Notes: generated by a model not told the origin, from the letters alone. Positions 8,619 through 16,908 are shown, numbered from the stretch's first letter. The stretch is DNA of 64,000 nucleotides from Solibacillus merdavium (GCF_014836935.1 NZ_JACSPW010000008.1:1-64000), one strand, 5' to 3'. Numbers and translations: made by a program.

Positions 8619-8647
8619 GCGCTGATCCTTGTTTGCAGAATCGCGCA
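8619..8647 (-). terminator. Terminator, dispersed hairpin family
   Basis: GCGCTGAT...ATCGCGC hairpin with a variant loop; GAAAAC on the left gives a short T-rich tail on the minus strand. It lies 20 bp after the isochorismatase-like gene. Confidence 0.6.
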
Positions 8648-8667
8648 CGTCTAAAAATTTAAAATAA

Positions 8668-9225
8668 TTACCTATATGAATCGTGAATTGGACTAAACAA
8701 GTCTTCTTCTGAATTTCTGACAATTGAAAAATGATCAACATTATAATGACCGTGAAGTGTAGCATTATGATGTTTTATAATTTGTTCTGCACTTAAAACA
8801 TCATTACCAATGGTTGAATGCCCATCACCAACTAATGTTACATCAAACCCATTTATAGTTGCTGTTCTCACCGCGCTATCTATACAATGCTGTGTTTCAC
8901 AGCCCATAATCACAAGGTGTTTAACGTGTTGTAATTTTAAATATTCTAAAAGACCCGTTCCATAAAAGGAGTTTGTTGCAGCTTTATCGAAAATCTTTGC
9001 TTCAGTGGGAACATTAATTTCATTGTGAATTTGAAATCCATCACCTTTTCCCTCAGCAACATCAAGATCCCTTATAAAAACAACTGGAACATCTGCTTCT
9101 CTTGCTTTTTCAATCACTTTATTAATATTCCTAACAAGCAGCTCTTTATTGAAAACCGGCTTAACCTTTTGATTTCCATCAATTAACTCTTGTTGTGCAT
9201 CAATAATTAATAATATTTGATTCAA
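8668..9225 (-). CDS. Isochorismatase-family cysteine hydrolase
   Basis: The protein is 185 residues from a TTG start with AAAGGGG 8 bases upstream. The presumed catalytic triad is visible: D9 in LLIIDAQ, K81 in FDKAATNSFYGT, and C114 in GCETQHCIDSAVRTA. The family hydrolyses amides, vinyl ethers or similar bonds (nicotinamidase, isochorismatase, YcaC-like). Specificity cannot be read from the sequence. It is cytosolic, and there are no siderophore or NAD genes nearby. Confidence 0.85.
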   Translation of the reverse strand: MNQILLIIDAQQELIDGNQKVKPVFNKELLVRNINKVIEKAREADVPVVFIRDLDVAEGKGDGFQIHNEINVPTEAKIFDKAATNSFYGTGLLEYLKLQHVKHLVIMGCETQHCIDSAVRTATINGFDVTLVGDGHSTIGNDVLSAEQIIKHHNATLHGHYNVDHFSIVRNSEEDLFSPIHDSYR

Positions 9226-9314
9226 ATATTTACCCCTTTCAAATATATGAGACGAAATTTAAGTTCCCCTCAGGACCAATCGTCACCACCCAACAGGTAG
9301 ATAATGTACTAAAT

Positions 9315-10163
9315 TTATTGGGATCGGATAATCTGATTATTTACAAATGCTTTTATAAAGAACAACTCATCATCATTTGGGGTTCTGTTATTTTCAAGCT
9401 TGAAGGATTCTATTGCACTTTCTAATGAAGGTGATTTAACCGCTTCACTTGCTGCTCTTAACTCTCTCCAGAATGTCGTCATTTCCTCTAAATCGCAAAT
9501 TGATTCATGACCTATCAGAAACGCTTCAGCATTATATTTTTGAATGTCTTCAATCATTGGTAATAATAAAGATTGTTTATATTGAAACAGAGAATTGGTC
9601 GTTGTACCATATACACAATCCCCTAAAAAAAGGACTTTTTCATCTGGGATATAAATGATGGTCGCATCGTCTGAATGGGTACTACTAATTTTTTCAAGCA
9701 CACAAATTTTATTACCTAGATCAAGCGTTAACGTTTTTTCAAAAATTATATGTGGAGAGTTTAACTTAAAACTATCTCTATTTGGAATCTCTTCTTGAAT
9801 AATCTCAATACACTTAGCGCTCATCAATTTTGTCCGCGCATACGTTTGTAGTGACTTGTCATCAAATGTGTAATTTTGCCATGTTTTTAATAATTCGTTT
9901 GTTTGACTATTAACAATAATAGTTGCATCAAATTCATTCATGCCTAGGAAATGGTCCCAATGCGCATGGGTAATTACCGCATATTTCACTGGAGGAACAT
10001 TTAGCTTCTCAATTTCTAGTATAAATTCCTTAGCATGCTGAGTTGAGTTACCACAGTCTATTATTAGACTATACTGGTCACCACAAACCAGTCCTAATGT
10101 CGGTCGATCGTTTTCATCTTGATTGGGCATATAATAAATAGTTTCGCTGAATTTGTTTAACAT
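9315..10163 (-). CDS. Metallo-beta-lactamase-fold hydrolase
   Basis: The protein is 282 residues. The di-metal motif is THAHWDHF (H66, H68, D70, H71), with further ligands expected in STHSDD and in LGDCVYG. A GLVCGDQYSLIIDCG strand opens the fold, as in MBL hydrolases. A helical C-terminal extension (about 225-282) is present. There is no signal peptide, so this is a cytosolic hydrolase of unknown substrate rather than a secreted lactamase. The start ATG has AGAGGAAAT upstream. It is separated from its neighbours by about 90 and 230 bp. Confidence 0.82.
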   Translation of the reverse strand: MLNKFSETIYYMPNQDENDRPTLGLVCGDQYSLIIDCGNSTQHAKEFILEIEKLNVPPVKYAVITHAHWDHFLGMNEFDATIIVNSQTNELLKTWQNYTFDDKSLQTYARTKLMSAKCIEIIQEEIPNRDSFKLNSPHIIFEKTLTLDLGNKICVLEKISSTHSDDATIIYIPDEKVLFLGDCVYGTTTNSLFQYKQSLLLPMIEDIQKYNAEAFLIGHESICDLEEMTTFWRELRAASEAVKSPSLESAIESFKLENNRTPNDDELFFIKAFVNNQIIRSQ

Positions 10164-10344
10164 GTTATTTCCTCTTTTCTAGATATTAGTAAGATAAAAG
10201 AGAAAATCTTCATGTTTATCTTATATTAAATAAAATAAATTAAGATTTTCTCAGATTAGTTGTTTACCATTGGACTAGTACCCCCTCTCAAATATGGAAA
10301 AGTATAACATTTATAATCATTGTTAGGTAGCCTTAAATAAAAAT

Positions 10345-10375
10345 GAGCACTGATTCTTGTTACAGAATCGCGCTC
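10345..10375 (-). terminator. Terminator of the ECF sigma/DUF4179 operon
   Basis: This is the best copy of the dispersed hairpin: GAGCACTGATTCT (10345-10357) with AGAATCGCGCTC (10364-10375) around TGTTAC, followed on the minus strand by ATTTTTATTT. It lies 20 bp past the operon. Confidence 0.75.
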
Positions 10376-10394
10376 ATAAACTCCTTTGGCTCAA

Positions 10395-11414
10395 TTATTT
10401 CTTCAAGTCAATTACAATAGGATCGAGTTCTATTTTTATGTGACCTTCCCCAAAATTAAGACTGGCAATTTCAATTGGCTGAATGATCAATTGACTTGCA
10501 CCTTCTTGAATCGTACTAAATTCCGTTGTTCCCATAAATGTTTTACCATTATCGTGAGACATACCTCCACCACCAAGCTCATCTAAATACACATGTCCAA
10601 GGTCGTCTGTTACTCTAAATGTAGGTGTCACACTCTCCCAGGTTTTAAGCAGTTCATCAGTCACCACTTGTTCATATGAAATAACGGTTGATACCGGAGT
10701 ATATTCAATCGATTGAAGCGTAAATGTCACGTCTTCGTTTTGAACTGTTTCATTCAGAAGTTCTAGATTTCCTTCTAAACGTTCTAATGAAAAGGCAAAG
10801 TACCAGTCACCTTTTATTTCTGAACCTTCGAAATCTGTAAACTTTTCAGGCTTCCAAGTTACCTGTACCATTTCAGGATATAGAGCATCCTTGAAATGGG
10901 GTGTAATACTGGCAATGCCAACATAACGTGTATCAGAAATCCTTTTCATTTCCCCCGAACCTCCACCACCAATGGAACCTTTCACGTCAAACCAGCCATG
11001 AGAAAGTATATCCATTTTATCACCAAATGAATGCTCAGTTTCAATTGCGTAGGAAACGGTAATATTTGTCCCATCATAAACAGCATTTTCTATCATTACA
11101 GTAGTCCCATTACTTGTTTCAACAAGTCCCACATCAGTAGAGAAGGTTTCAAAATTACTAGAACGCTCATCTTCCGTAAAATAACCTATAATATTTTCCA
11201 TAAACGGAATTTGGGATGCGATTGTAGGAAAGGCAAACCCAGTTGTTATCGTGGCACTAAGAACTATTATTGAAGCAACGACAATATTTCGCCATCTAGG
11301 TGCTTTTTTATGTTTTTTTAATACATGCTGTTTAACACGAGCTTTTTCCATCTCTGTCACTTCGAGCAGTTCGAGATGATCAATGTCCAAATCCGTCCAT
11401 TTCTTCAGGCTCAT
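10395..11414 (-). CDS. DUF4179 membrane-anchored protein, probable anti-sigma factor
   Basis: The protein is 339 residues. A cytoplasmic N-terminus (1-42) precedes one membrane helix (about 43-64) and a long extracytoplasmic beta-rich domain (about 75-339). This is the DUF4179 layout found next to ECF sigma factors in Bacillales. The start overlaps the sigma gene by four bases (ATGA type), implying translational coupling. By analogy the cytoplasmic part would hold the sigma factor and the outer domain would sense an envelope signal. That role is inferred from position. A terminator closes the operon. Confidence 0.8.
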   Translation of the reverse strand: MSLKKWTDLDIDHLELLEVTEMEKARVKQHVLKKHKKAPRWRNIVVASIIVLSATITTGFAFPTIASQIPFMENIIGYFTEDERSSNFETFSTDVGLVETSNGTTVMIENAVYDGTNITVSYAIETEHSFGDKMDILSHGWFDVKGSIGGGGSGEMKRISDTRYVGIASITPHFKDALYPEMVQVTWKPEKFTDFEGSEIKGDWYFAFSLERLEGNLELLNETVQNEDVTFTLQSIEYTPVSTVISYEQVVTDELLKTWESVTPTFRVTDDLGHVYLDELGGGGMSHDNGKTFMGTTEFSTIQEGASQLIIQPIEIASLNFGEGHIKIELDPIVIDLKK

Positions 11415-11974
11415 AAAAATCGCTCCTTTAATTTTGTATTTGTCGCTAATAATTTTTTCCCTCGATATAAGCGATTATCAACAGCAGCTTTTGAAAGATT
11501 TAAATTCTCAGCGATTTCATTATTGGACAGTTCCAAATAATATTTCATGATGAAAATATCGCGGTCAATATCTGTTAATTGACTAATAGCCAGTAATACT
11601 TCATTTTTATCCTCACGTTGCAAGATGAATTGATCGGTCTGTAAACTACCAGCATTTTCTTCAAGTAGCATATCTGATTGTTCTCGAGCAATTTGTTTTT
11701 CAGTTTGGCGATACCGATCGATTGCTTTATATTTTGTAATTACGCCAATCCACTTCTTAAAATCTTGAGCATCTCCTTGAAACTGATGGGCATTTTGCCA
11801 AACAGTTAAAAAAACATCATTGATACACTCATCAATATCTTGTCGTTTCATATTGTATAAAATTTTCGTAGTGATTGTTTTGACAAGTGGCATATAAGCA
11901 TCAATAATATACTCGAGTGCATCTTCTTTTTGCTTTTTTAATCGCTTAATAAAGTTTGTTGATGAACTGTTCAT
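11411..11974 (-). CDS. ECF-type RNA polymerase sigma factor
   Basis: The protein is 187 residues. Region 2 (about 22-90) includes DECINDVFLTVWQNAHQF and FKKWIGVITKYKAIDRYRQ, the core-binding and -10 recognition helices. Region 4 (about 125-178) has the helix-turn-helix LSNNEIAENLNLSKAAVDNRLYRGKK. There is no region 3, as expected for group IV. The partner DUF4179 gene follows with a four-base overlap. The start ATG has GGGAGCG upstream. ECF factors usually drive their own operon, but I cannot define the promoter. Confidence 0.88.
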   Translation of the reverse strand: MNSSSTNFIKRLKKQKEDALEYIIDAYMPLVKTITTKILYNMKRQDIDECINDVFLTVWQNAHQFQGDAQDFKKWIGVITKYKAIDRYRQTEKQIAREQSDMLLEENAGSLQTDQFILQREDKNEVLLAISQLTDIDRDIFIMKYYLELSNNEIAENLNLSKAAVDNRLYRGKKLLATNTKLKERFL

Positions 11975-12105
11975 TTACTTCGCTCCCTATGTTATTGAAA
12001 AAGCTTTTTCATAACGTACAACGAAAGCTAATCCTTTTTATTCTCAAAAATATTCATTAAATTTAATAAAAGGTAATCTTCATTTGATTATAATGGAAAA
12101 AAGAA

Positions 12106-12137
12106 AAAACGCGTCCCTGCATTTTTGCAGAACGCGC
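12106..12137 (-). terminator. Terminator of the 65-residue membrane protein
   Basis: GCGCGTTCTGCA (minus strand) pairs with TGCAGGGACGCG, followed by TTTTTTC. It lies 6 bp beyond the stop codon. Confidence 0.7.
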
Positions 12138-12142
12138 CTTAG

Positions 12143-12340
12143 TTAGCCATTATATCCATCACCAAATCCACGAATAAATCCATGAATAAAATCCGGTGAT
12201 TCAACAAGAATCAGACAGATTATAAAACCTATGCCAGCACCAACAAGTTTAATATTTTTCTTTGTTTTACCTACAATAAGTAATAATAAACCTATAACTA
12301 AAGCTAGAGCAGGAAAAATATAGAAAATAGACTCAAGCAT
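12143..12340 (-). CDS. Small membrane protein, unknown function
   Basis: The protein is 65 residues with two hydrophobic helices (about 4-24 and 30-47), a KTKKN turn, and a Gly/Phe-rich tail (HGFIRGFGDGYNG). The ATG has GAGGGTA 6 bases upstream and a strong terminator follows, which supports a real gene despite the size. No family is recognised. Confidence 0.55.
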   Translation of the reverse strand: MLESIFYIFPALALVIGLLLLIVGKTKKNIKLVGAGIGFIICLILVESPDFIHGFIRGFGDGYNG

Positions 12341-12597
12341 AACTGTACCCTCACTTTCTTCAACTTAACATTTACAAATACATACTACAATACCTTTATT
12401 TAACAGTAAAGAAATCCTTATTTTAAGTACCTAGCTACTCCCTCTCTTTTTGTAAGCTCCTCAAGCTCAAGCCTTTAAATATTATTTAAACAACGCTTAT
12501 TTTATCAGCACCATTTCCATAAATTGTATTGAATGTTGAAACTTTTCTTAGCGTTAAACGTAATAAGATTATATGAATTTATATTGAGGTGTTTTCA

Positions 12598-12885
12598 TTG
12601 TTAGATATTTTGCTCGAATTTATGAATCTACCCGTCATGCTTACGGTATACTCAAGTATTTTACTGAATTTTGCTCTAGTCTATATTCTATTATCAAATG
12701 GATATTTTACATATTTTGAAATAAGTTACCCGATCTATGATCAGCTCAATACATTAACACAAATAGTAATTAATGAAAATTTCTTTATTACTTCCCCTGT
12801 TATCGTTTGGCTACAAAGGTCAACGAAAAGATACGAGTACTCCGATGAGGAGGGCGACATCTCTATTCTTCCTACAATCATTTAA
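12598..12885 (+). CDS. MifM-like translation-arrest sensor peptide upstream of yidC
   Basis: The ORF has 95 codons from TTG 12598 (GAGGTG 6 bases upstream), the length I recall for Bacillus subtilis MifM. A membrane helix covers about residues 10-33. The C-terminal part has VIVWLQRSTKR (68-78), then YSDEEGD (81-87). That order recalls the MifM arrest segment, with its Arg-Ile/Trp and DEED residues. It ends 24 bp before yidC. The bases of its last codons (12861-12874) can pair with the yidC ribosome site (12896-12910). A ribosome stalled at the acidic motif would open that stem. Homology is inferred, not proven. Confidence 0.75.
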   Translation: MLDILLEFMNLPVMLTVYSSILLNFALVYILLSNGYFTYFEISYPIYDQLNTLTQIVINENFFITSPVIVWLQRSTKRYEYSDEEGDISILPTII

Positions 12886-12910
12886 AGATCATTACTAGGA
12901 GGAAATAGAG
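12861..12910 (+). promoter_or_regulatory. Stem-loop sequestering the yidC Shine-Dalgarno sequence
   Basis: CTCTATTCTTCCTA (12861-12874, inside the arrest ORF) pairs with TAGGAGGAAATAGAG (12896-12910): 14 pairs with one bulged A and one G-U. The loop is 21 bases. The right arm contains the whole AGGAGG and the first base of the GTG start of yidC. It would block initiation unless a ribosome occupies the left arm. Confidence 0.75.
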
Positions 12911-13680
12911 TGTACAAATCAAAAAATTTATTTTTATATATGGGTATTGCATTAAGCGCATTATCCTTATCTGGTTGCCAGCAAAGTAATGGAGATGGCA
13001 CCTTTCAAAAAGTCTTTGTCAATCCGTTTATAAGCAGTTTAGACGGACTTGCTGGAATATTGGGTGATAACTACGGTTTCGCTATCATTATTGTTACGAT
13101 CATTATTCGACTTATCATTATGCCTTTTATGTTAAAACAACAGAAGAAGCAGCAGGAAATGAAAGTAAAGATGGCGTTGGCAAAGCCCGAAATAGAAGAA
13201 ATTCAACGAAAACTTAAAGAAGCAACAAATCTTGAAGAAAAACAGAAGATACAGGCGGATATGATGAAAGTGTATCAAAAGCATGAAATTAATCCTTTAA
13301 ATATCGGATGTTTGCCACTTCTTATTCAAATGCCCTTCCTAATGGGCTTATACTACGCCATTACGAGTTCAGAAGAAATTGCTACCCATTCATTTTTATG
13401 GTTTAGTCTTGGGCAGCCAGATTTATTTGTCACGGCAATAGCGGGAATATTATATTTTGTTCAATTTAAAGTTTCACAATCTGCAATGCCAATCGAACAG
13501 CAAAAACAAACAAGATTTATAGGATTACTGTCACCGATAATGATTGTGATTTTTTCTATTAATGCCCCAGCAGCTCTACCGTTGTATTGGTCAGTCGGCG
13601 GACTATGTCTTATCTTACAAGTGCTCCTGGGACAAAGGCTATATCCTCCACAAATCATGCAACCGGAAACTAAAGGATAA
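12910..13680 (+). CDS. yidC: YidC/Oxa1 family membrane protein insertase (YidC2-type paralogue)
   Basis: The protein is 256 residues from a GTG start with AGGAGGAAA upstream. It has a lipoprotein signal with lipobox LSGC (C23), then the YidC core. The first core helix carries the conserved intramembrane arginine (R67 in TIIIRLIIMPF), followed by the cytoplasmic KQQKKQQEMK hairpin and four more helices (NIGCLPLLIQMPFLMGLYYA is diagnostic). It inserts membrane proteins alone or with SecYEG. No rnpA or jag is adjacent, so this is probably not the oriC-linked copy. The upstream arrest ORF and SD-blocking stem suggest it is induced when insertion capacity falls. Confidence 0.92.
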   Translation: MYKSKNLFLYMGIALSALSLSGCQQSNGDGTFQKVFVNPFISSLDGLAGILGDNYGFAIIIVTIIIRLIIMPFMLKQQKKQQEMKVKMALAKPEIEEIQRKLKEATNLEEKQKIQADMMKVYQKHEINPLNIGCLPLLIQMPFLMGLYYAITSSEEIATHSFLWFSLGQPDLFVTAIAGILYFVQFKVSQSAMPIEQQKQTRFIGLLSPIMIVIFSINAPAALPLYWSVGGLCLILQVLLGQRLYPPQIMQPETKG

Positions 13681-13700
13681 AAACCATTAACTAAACAAAT

Positions 13701-13745
13701 AAAGTAGATGCTTAACATGTCATATGTTGAAGCATCTACTTTTTA
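13701..13745 (+). terminator. Bidirectional terminator after yidC
   Basis: A 13-bp stem, AAAGTAGATGCTT (13701-13713) with AAGCATCTACTTT (13730-13742), is followed by a T run. It lies 20 bp past yidC and could also serve the convergent gene at 13761. Confidence 0.85.
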
Positions 13746-13760
13746 GTTAGTTGCGTTAAT

Positions 13761-14084
13761 TTAAATTCTTTTACTACTTTCTGTTGTCGTTCTATTACGA
13801 TATACAACGAATGTCATGATGTTTAAAAAGAGTGTAATAACAAGGAGTACTGATCCTGCAACCACGACACCTCCACTTGTATCCATAAGAGCAGACCAAT
13901 CCTCAATTTTCACTAAATAGTTATTATATAGTAGCTGAAAGTATAACGAAATAACACAGGCACAAATACTTAGCATGGAAAGAACTACCCAATTACTATT
14001 GTTACGGCTTCGAAAAATATTAACAACAGGAAGTATCCAAGCAATAAGCCCTAGCACAAGACTACCAATATTAAGCCAACCCAT
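13761..14084 (-). CDS. Four-helix membrane protein, unknown function
   Basis: The protein is 107 residues from the ATG at 14084, which has GGGGGAGGG 8 bases upstream; an earlier in-frame ATG lacks a site. Hydrophobic segments lie at about 3-21, 32-54 and 73-97, with a short NIFRSRNNSN cytoplasmic turn. The C-terminus is basic and Ser/Thr-rich. It is convergent with yidC and shares its terminator. I recognise no family. Confidence 0.55.
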   Translation of the reverse strand: MGWLNIGSLVLGLIAWILPVVNIFRSRNNSNWVVLSMLSICACVISLYFQLLYNNYLVKIEDWSALMDTSGGVVVAGSVLLVITLFLNIMTFVVYRNRTTTESSKRI

Positions 14085-14185
14085 TATATAACCCTCCCCC
14101 TTAAGTCCAAAAGTAAAAGCATATTCCACAACAACTCTCTTATTGTGAATTAGACGGTATATTTTGGAAAAGGTTTCGATTTATG

Positions 14186-14631
14186 GTTCATCACCATAAC
14201 ATGGTGTTGATTTTTGGCAAAACGCCTTAGTAGATAGAAAGTGCCTTATTTAAGTTTTTCAGTACCCGCCCAAAATAAGGGAAGAATTTACCGTTATTTG
14301 AAGGATATAGCTCATTTTGGGGTAAATAAGGGAACGTTTTACCGTTATTTTAAATAAAATCCTGAATTTTCATGCTTTTTAGGTCAATAACGGAAATTTC
14401 TCCCCTTATTTTGACTATTTTTTATGTCATTTTCGAAATAACGGAAATTCCTTCCACTATTTTTTTCATAACCAATACAATCTACAAAAGCTTTGTAGCC
14501 ACGCCGTTCGGAAAGTCTGTCCCGGAATGTAGTACAACGGATGCGAGCTTCAAAAACACTTGCTTCAACGCGCTTTCCCGTAGCGAATCTTATTTTTTCA
14601 ATTTTGTCATCCCCAACTTATGGTGATGAAC
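14186..14631. repeat. 14-bp perfect inverted repeats flanking palindrome array B
   Basis: GTTCATCACCATAA (14186-14199) and its exact reverse complement TTATGGTGATGAAC (14618-14631) enclose 418 bp that contain array B. The left arm is part of a second small palindrome, CACCATaacATGGTG. The interior right half (14480-14600) is more GC-rich than its surroundings. This could be a MITE-like unit. No transposase is present and no target duplication is obvious. Confidence 0.45.
14273..14463. repeat. Palindrome array, copy B (four units)
   Basis: Imperfect palindromes lie at 14273-14299, 14324-14350, 14386-14412 and 14436-14463, each framed by AAATAA...TTATTT. Start-to-start spacing is 51, 62 and 50 bp, symmetrical about an AATT centre near 14367. 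Units 1-2 have the purine-rich half first and units 3-4 have it inverted, so the whole element is roughly an inverted repeat. No credible coding sequence overlaps it. Confidence 0.82.
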
Positions 14632-14672
14632 TCATTTTATAATATAATCTTGTAACACACTTACTGAAAAAA

Positions 14673-14701
14673 AGCGCTTATCCTTTTTACAAAATAGCGC
14701 T
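14673..14701 (-). terminator. Terminator, dispersed hairpin family
   Basis: AGCGCTTAT (14673-14681) pairs with ATAGCGCT (14694-14701); the minus strand continues TTTTTTTC. It lies 11 bp past the glucosaminidase-SLH gene. Confidence 0.65.
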
Positions 14702-14711
14702 GGTTGTTGGT

Positions 14712-15824
14712 TTATTTGTTTAAGCTTTTTTCATGTATTCGATAAATCATAGCCGCCATTTGTGCTCTTGTTACTGGGTTGTTCGGACCAAAACGGCTAA
14801 TAGTATAGCCAGCCATAATTCCTTCTTGTTTCATCGTTTCAATCGCAATATATGCCCAATAGTATTTGTCTACATCTTCAAATGAATTCTCACCATTATT
14901 CGCAGATCGGCTATAGAAACCTGCATTATAGAATATCTGTGCCATTTGCGCTCTTGTTAAAATAGTATGAGGTGAAAAACGACCTTCGCCAATACCATTG
15001 ATTATTTTATGTTGCGCTACTAAATGAATCGATTCTAATGCCCAAAAACTCTTCTCCACATCAATAAATGAAGTAGTTTTATTTAGTGGGGGCAACGATA
15101 AAAACTCACTTAGAATAGCAGCAGCTTGAGCTCTTGTTATCTTATTATTCGGTTTATATGTACCATCAGAATAGCCGGAGATCCAGCCCTTTTCAGCTAA
15201 GAACATAATCTGTTCCTCTGCCCAATGTTCGCTTATGTCTTTGAATTTTTTATTATCATACTGATATAAATCCCATTCATCCATTACCCCGCCTCCTTTA
15301 TTTCGATAATAGTCACCTCCCAAATGGTTATATCCGGCATTCGCAATGTCGTATAGATATTCTTTAGATGCTCGATCAAAACTCCATCCCTTTTTAATTC
15401 TTTTATCATAATTTGTTTTTGCGAAAAGATATCTCTGATTTAATAGTAAGTTTCCTGCTAAATAGTTTACCGCTTCTTTATAAGTACTAAATGCACGATA
15501 CCAGTTATCTCTTCTTTTGCTTTCATCGTAAATTTTGCGATCTTCTCCGTAATCAGCGAGCACAGGTACCCGTTCATAATCTTCATCAGGCTGCCCTTGT
15601 AGTTGCCAAGCATTCTCTGGATTATATCCCCATACTTTTATTCCAAAAAGATTATTGGCATTGATTGCTATTCTTGTTGTTCCATAGCCACTTTCAATAA
15701 TAGCCATTCCAATAATAGCGCTAGCAGGGATCCCCCACTTTTCATTTGCTTTCATTGCATCACCATCGTGTATGTGGAAGAATCGATATAAGGTGTTATA
15801 TTCATTTTCATCAAAATCTGCCAA
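14712..15824 (-). CDS. Glucosaminidase + three SLH domains, 5' end interrupted by a nonsense codon
   Basis: Residues 1-175 form a glucosaminidase (lysozyme-like) domain: GIPASAIIGMAIIESGYG carries the likely catalytic Glu, then NANNLFGIK, a common signature of endo-beta-N-acetylglucosaminidases. Three SLH repeats follow (about 193-235, 255-297 and 318-362, each ending in TRAQ(A/M)A), which anchor proteins to secondary wall polymer. No signal peptide is visible. The TTG at 15824 lacks a ribosome site. The strong site AGGAGA precedes the ATG at 15878, in the same frame, but a TAA at 15834-15836 cuts that reading after 14 codons. The gene may be a recent pseudogene. Confidence 0.75.
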   Translation of the reverse strand: MADFDENEYNTLYRFFHIHDGDAMKANEKWGIPASAIIGMAIIESGYGTTRIAINANNLFGIKVWGYNPENAWQLQGQPDEDYERVPVLADYGEDRKIYDESKRRDNWYRAFSTYKEAVNYLAGNLLLNQRYLFAKTNYDKRIKKGWSFDRASKEYLYDIANAGYNHLGGDYYRNKGGGVMDEWDLYQYDNKKFKDISEHWAEEQIMFLAEKGWISGYSDGTYKPNNKITRAQAAAILSEFLSLPPLNKTTSFIDVEKSFWALESIHLVAQHKIINGIGEGRFSPHTILTRAQMAQIFYNAGFYSRSANNGENSFEDVDKYYWAYIAIETMKQEGIMAGYTISRFGPNNPVTRAQMAAMIYRIHEKSLNK

Positions 15825-15888
15825 AAACTCATTTTATTTCGCGTAAATAAGATAAACAAAGAATTGATTTTCTCCCATAGTTAATCTC

Positions 15889-16452
15889 CTAGTTTTTACG
15901 TCGTTTCCTTCTATTTAAAATGATTAAAATGACAATGAAAATGGCTAATCCCAGTGAAGTCCAAATTAAAATTTGATTTCTAGTTTGTTCACCACTTAAA
16001 TTAACTTCTTCACTCGGAATCTCACCTTCTCCTAGTACCACCAAATCGTTTTGTGAAGAACTCAACTTATTCGTACGACTACATATGATTGATACAAGCG
16101 ATTTTGCCCCATACATCGTTGATTCGTTGGCATAAACCAAATATTCATTTTCCTCAATAAAATTAAATCCACAATCTGCATCACCTACACCCTTGGTAAT
16201 AAGAATTTGTGTTTGTTCAACACCCTTCCAAGTATTTGTTACCTCAAAAAGAACTGATTTATATGAATATCCTTTTAGACTCTTTTTCTTTTTTATATCT
16301 AACACTTTCCCGCTAAATACTGCGTCTGAACGTTCAAGTTCTTCTTCTACACTTGATAATTCTGCACAGGAACACGCACTTGTTATTGAAGGAAAAGAAC
16401 CTATAATAAAAATGAAAGTAAGAAGTATCATTGCTTTCCTCAAAAAAATCAT
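15889..16452 (-). CDS. Secreted TIMP/NTR-like domain protein with C-terminal membrane anchor
   Basis: The protein is 187 residues from the ATG at 16452. A Sec signal peptide ends before CSCAE, the N-terminal Cys-x-Cys of tissue-inhibitor-of-metalloproteinase (netrin-like) domains. The rest fits the fold: SDAVFSGKVLDIKK, VLFEVTNTWKG, then a second Cys pair (ADCGF and SIICSRT). A C-terminal helix (about 157-178) and RRKRRKN tail anchor it to the membrane. Bacillus proteins of this type are annotated by the TIMP domain, but inhibition of a protease has not been shown for them to my knowledge. Two small secreted-protein genes follow upstream at 16513 and 16909. Confidence 0.75.
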   Translation of the reverse strand: MIFLRKAMILLTFIFIIGSFPSITSACSCAELSSVEEELERSDAVFSGKVLDIKKKKSLKGYSYKSVLFEVTNTWKGVEQTQILITKGVGDADCGFNFIEENEYLVYANESTMYGAKSLVSIICSRTNKLSSSQNDLVVLGEGEIPSEEVNLSGEQTRNQILIWTSLGLAIFIVILIILNRRKRRKN

Positions 16453-16512
16453 CTCCATCACTCCCATAATTATCTTATAGTACAGAGTCGCTGCGATTGC
16501 GAAAGACTATCA

Positions 16513-16869
16513 TTACTTCTCCCTATACTTACCATCCCTAATTGCTTTTTTATATTTACCTTCATCTTTTATGGCAATTGCTTCATCTGTACTTATCCCT
16601 TGTATAGCATAATACTTTGTGCCTTTTTCATATGTATTCGAGAAGTTTCCAGAATAAGTTCCTTCCATATCAGAATACTTTGTTACTTCGCTGATTTCTT
16701 CATCTATGCTTTCTACATATTCGGCGGTTAATTGATAAATATACCCATCCCAAACAACAAAGTTAAAAGTCCATTCTGCTGATGAATTGTCAAATGGATT
16801 GGAATTGGAACAACCTGATATAAAAACAATAGCTGTGACTATACAGATAAAGTTGTATTTTAACCTCAA
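16513..16869 (-). CDS. Lipoprotein, unknown function
   Basis: The protein is 118 residues. The signal sequence ends in the lipobox FISGC (C20), so the mature protein is lipid-anchored outside the membrane. The mature part is acidic and beta-rich (WTFNFVVWDGYIYQLTAEYVE), ending in a helix with EAIAIKDEGKYKKAIRDGKY. No family is recognised. The ATG has GGAGGGGATATTTTTG upstream. Spacing of about 45 bp to each neighbour suggests one transcript with the TIMP-like gene and the short ORF at 16909. Confidence 0.65.
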   Translation of the reverse strand: MRLKYNFICIVTAIVFISGCSNSNPFDNSSAEWTFNFVVWDGYIYQLTAEYVESIDEEISEVTKYSDMEGTYSGNFSNTYEKGTKYYAIQGISTDEAIAIKDEGKYKKAIRDGKYREK

Positions 16870-16908
16870 AAATATCCCCTCCGCTTAATATTCATTCTTT
16901 TACAATCC

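Noticed and set aside
14372-14626. 84-codon plus-strand frame and an opposing minus-strand frame across array B
   Set aside because: Both run through the palindrome units, have no ribosome site and share no features with known proteins. Some protein-like stretches (minus strand near 14480-14600) could be remnants, but I cannot support a gene.
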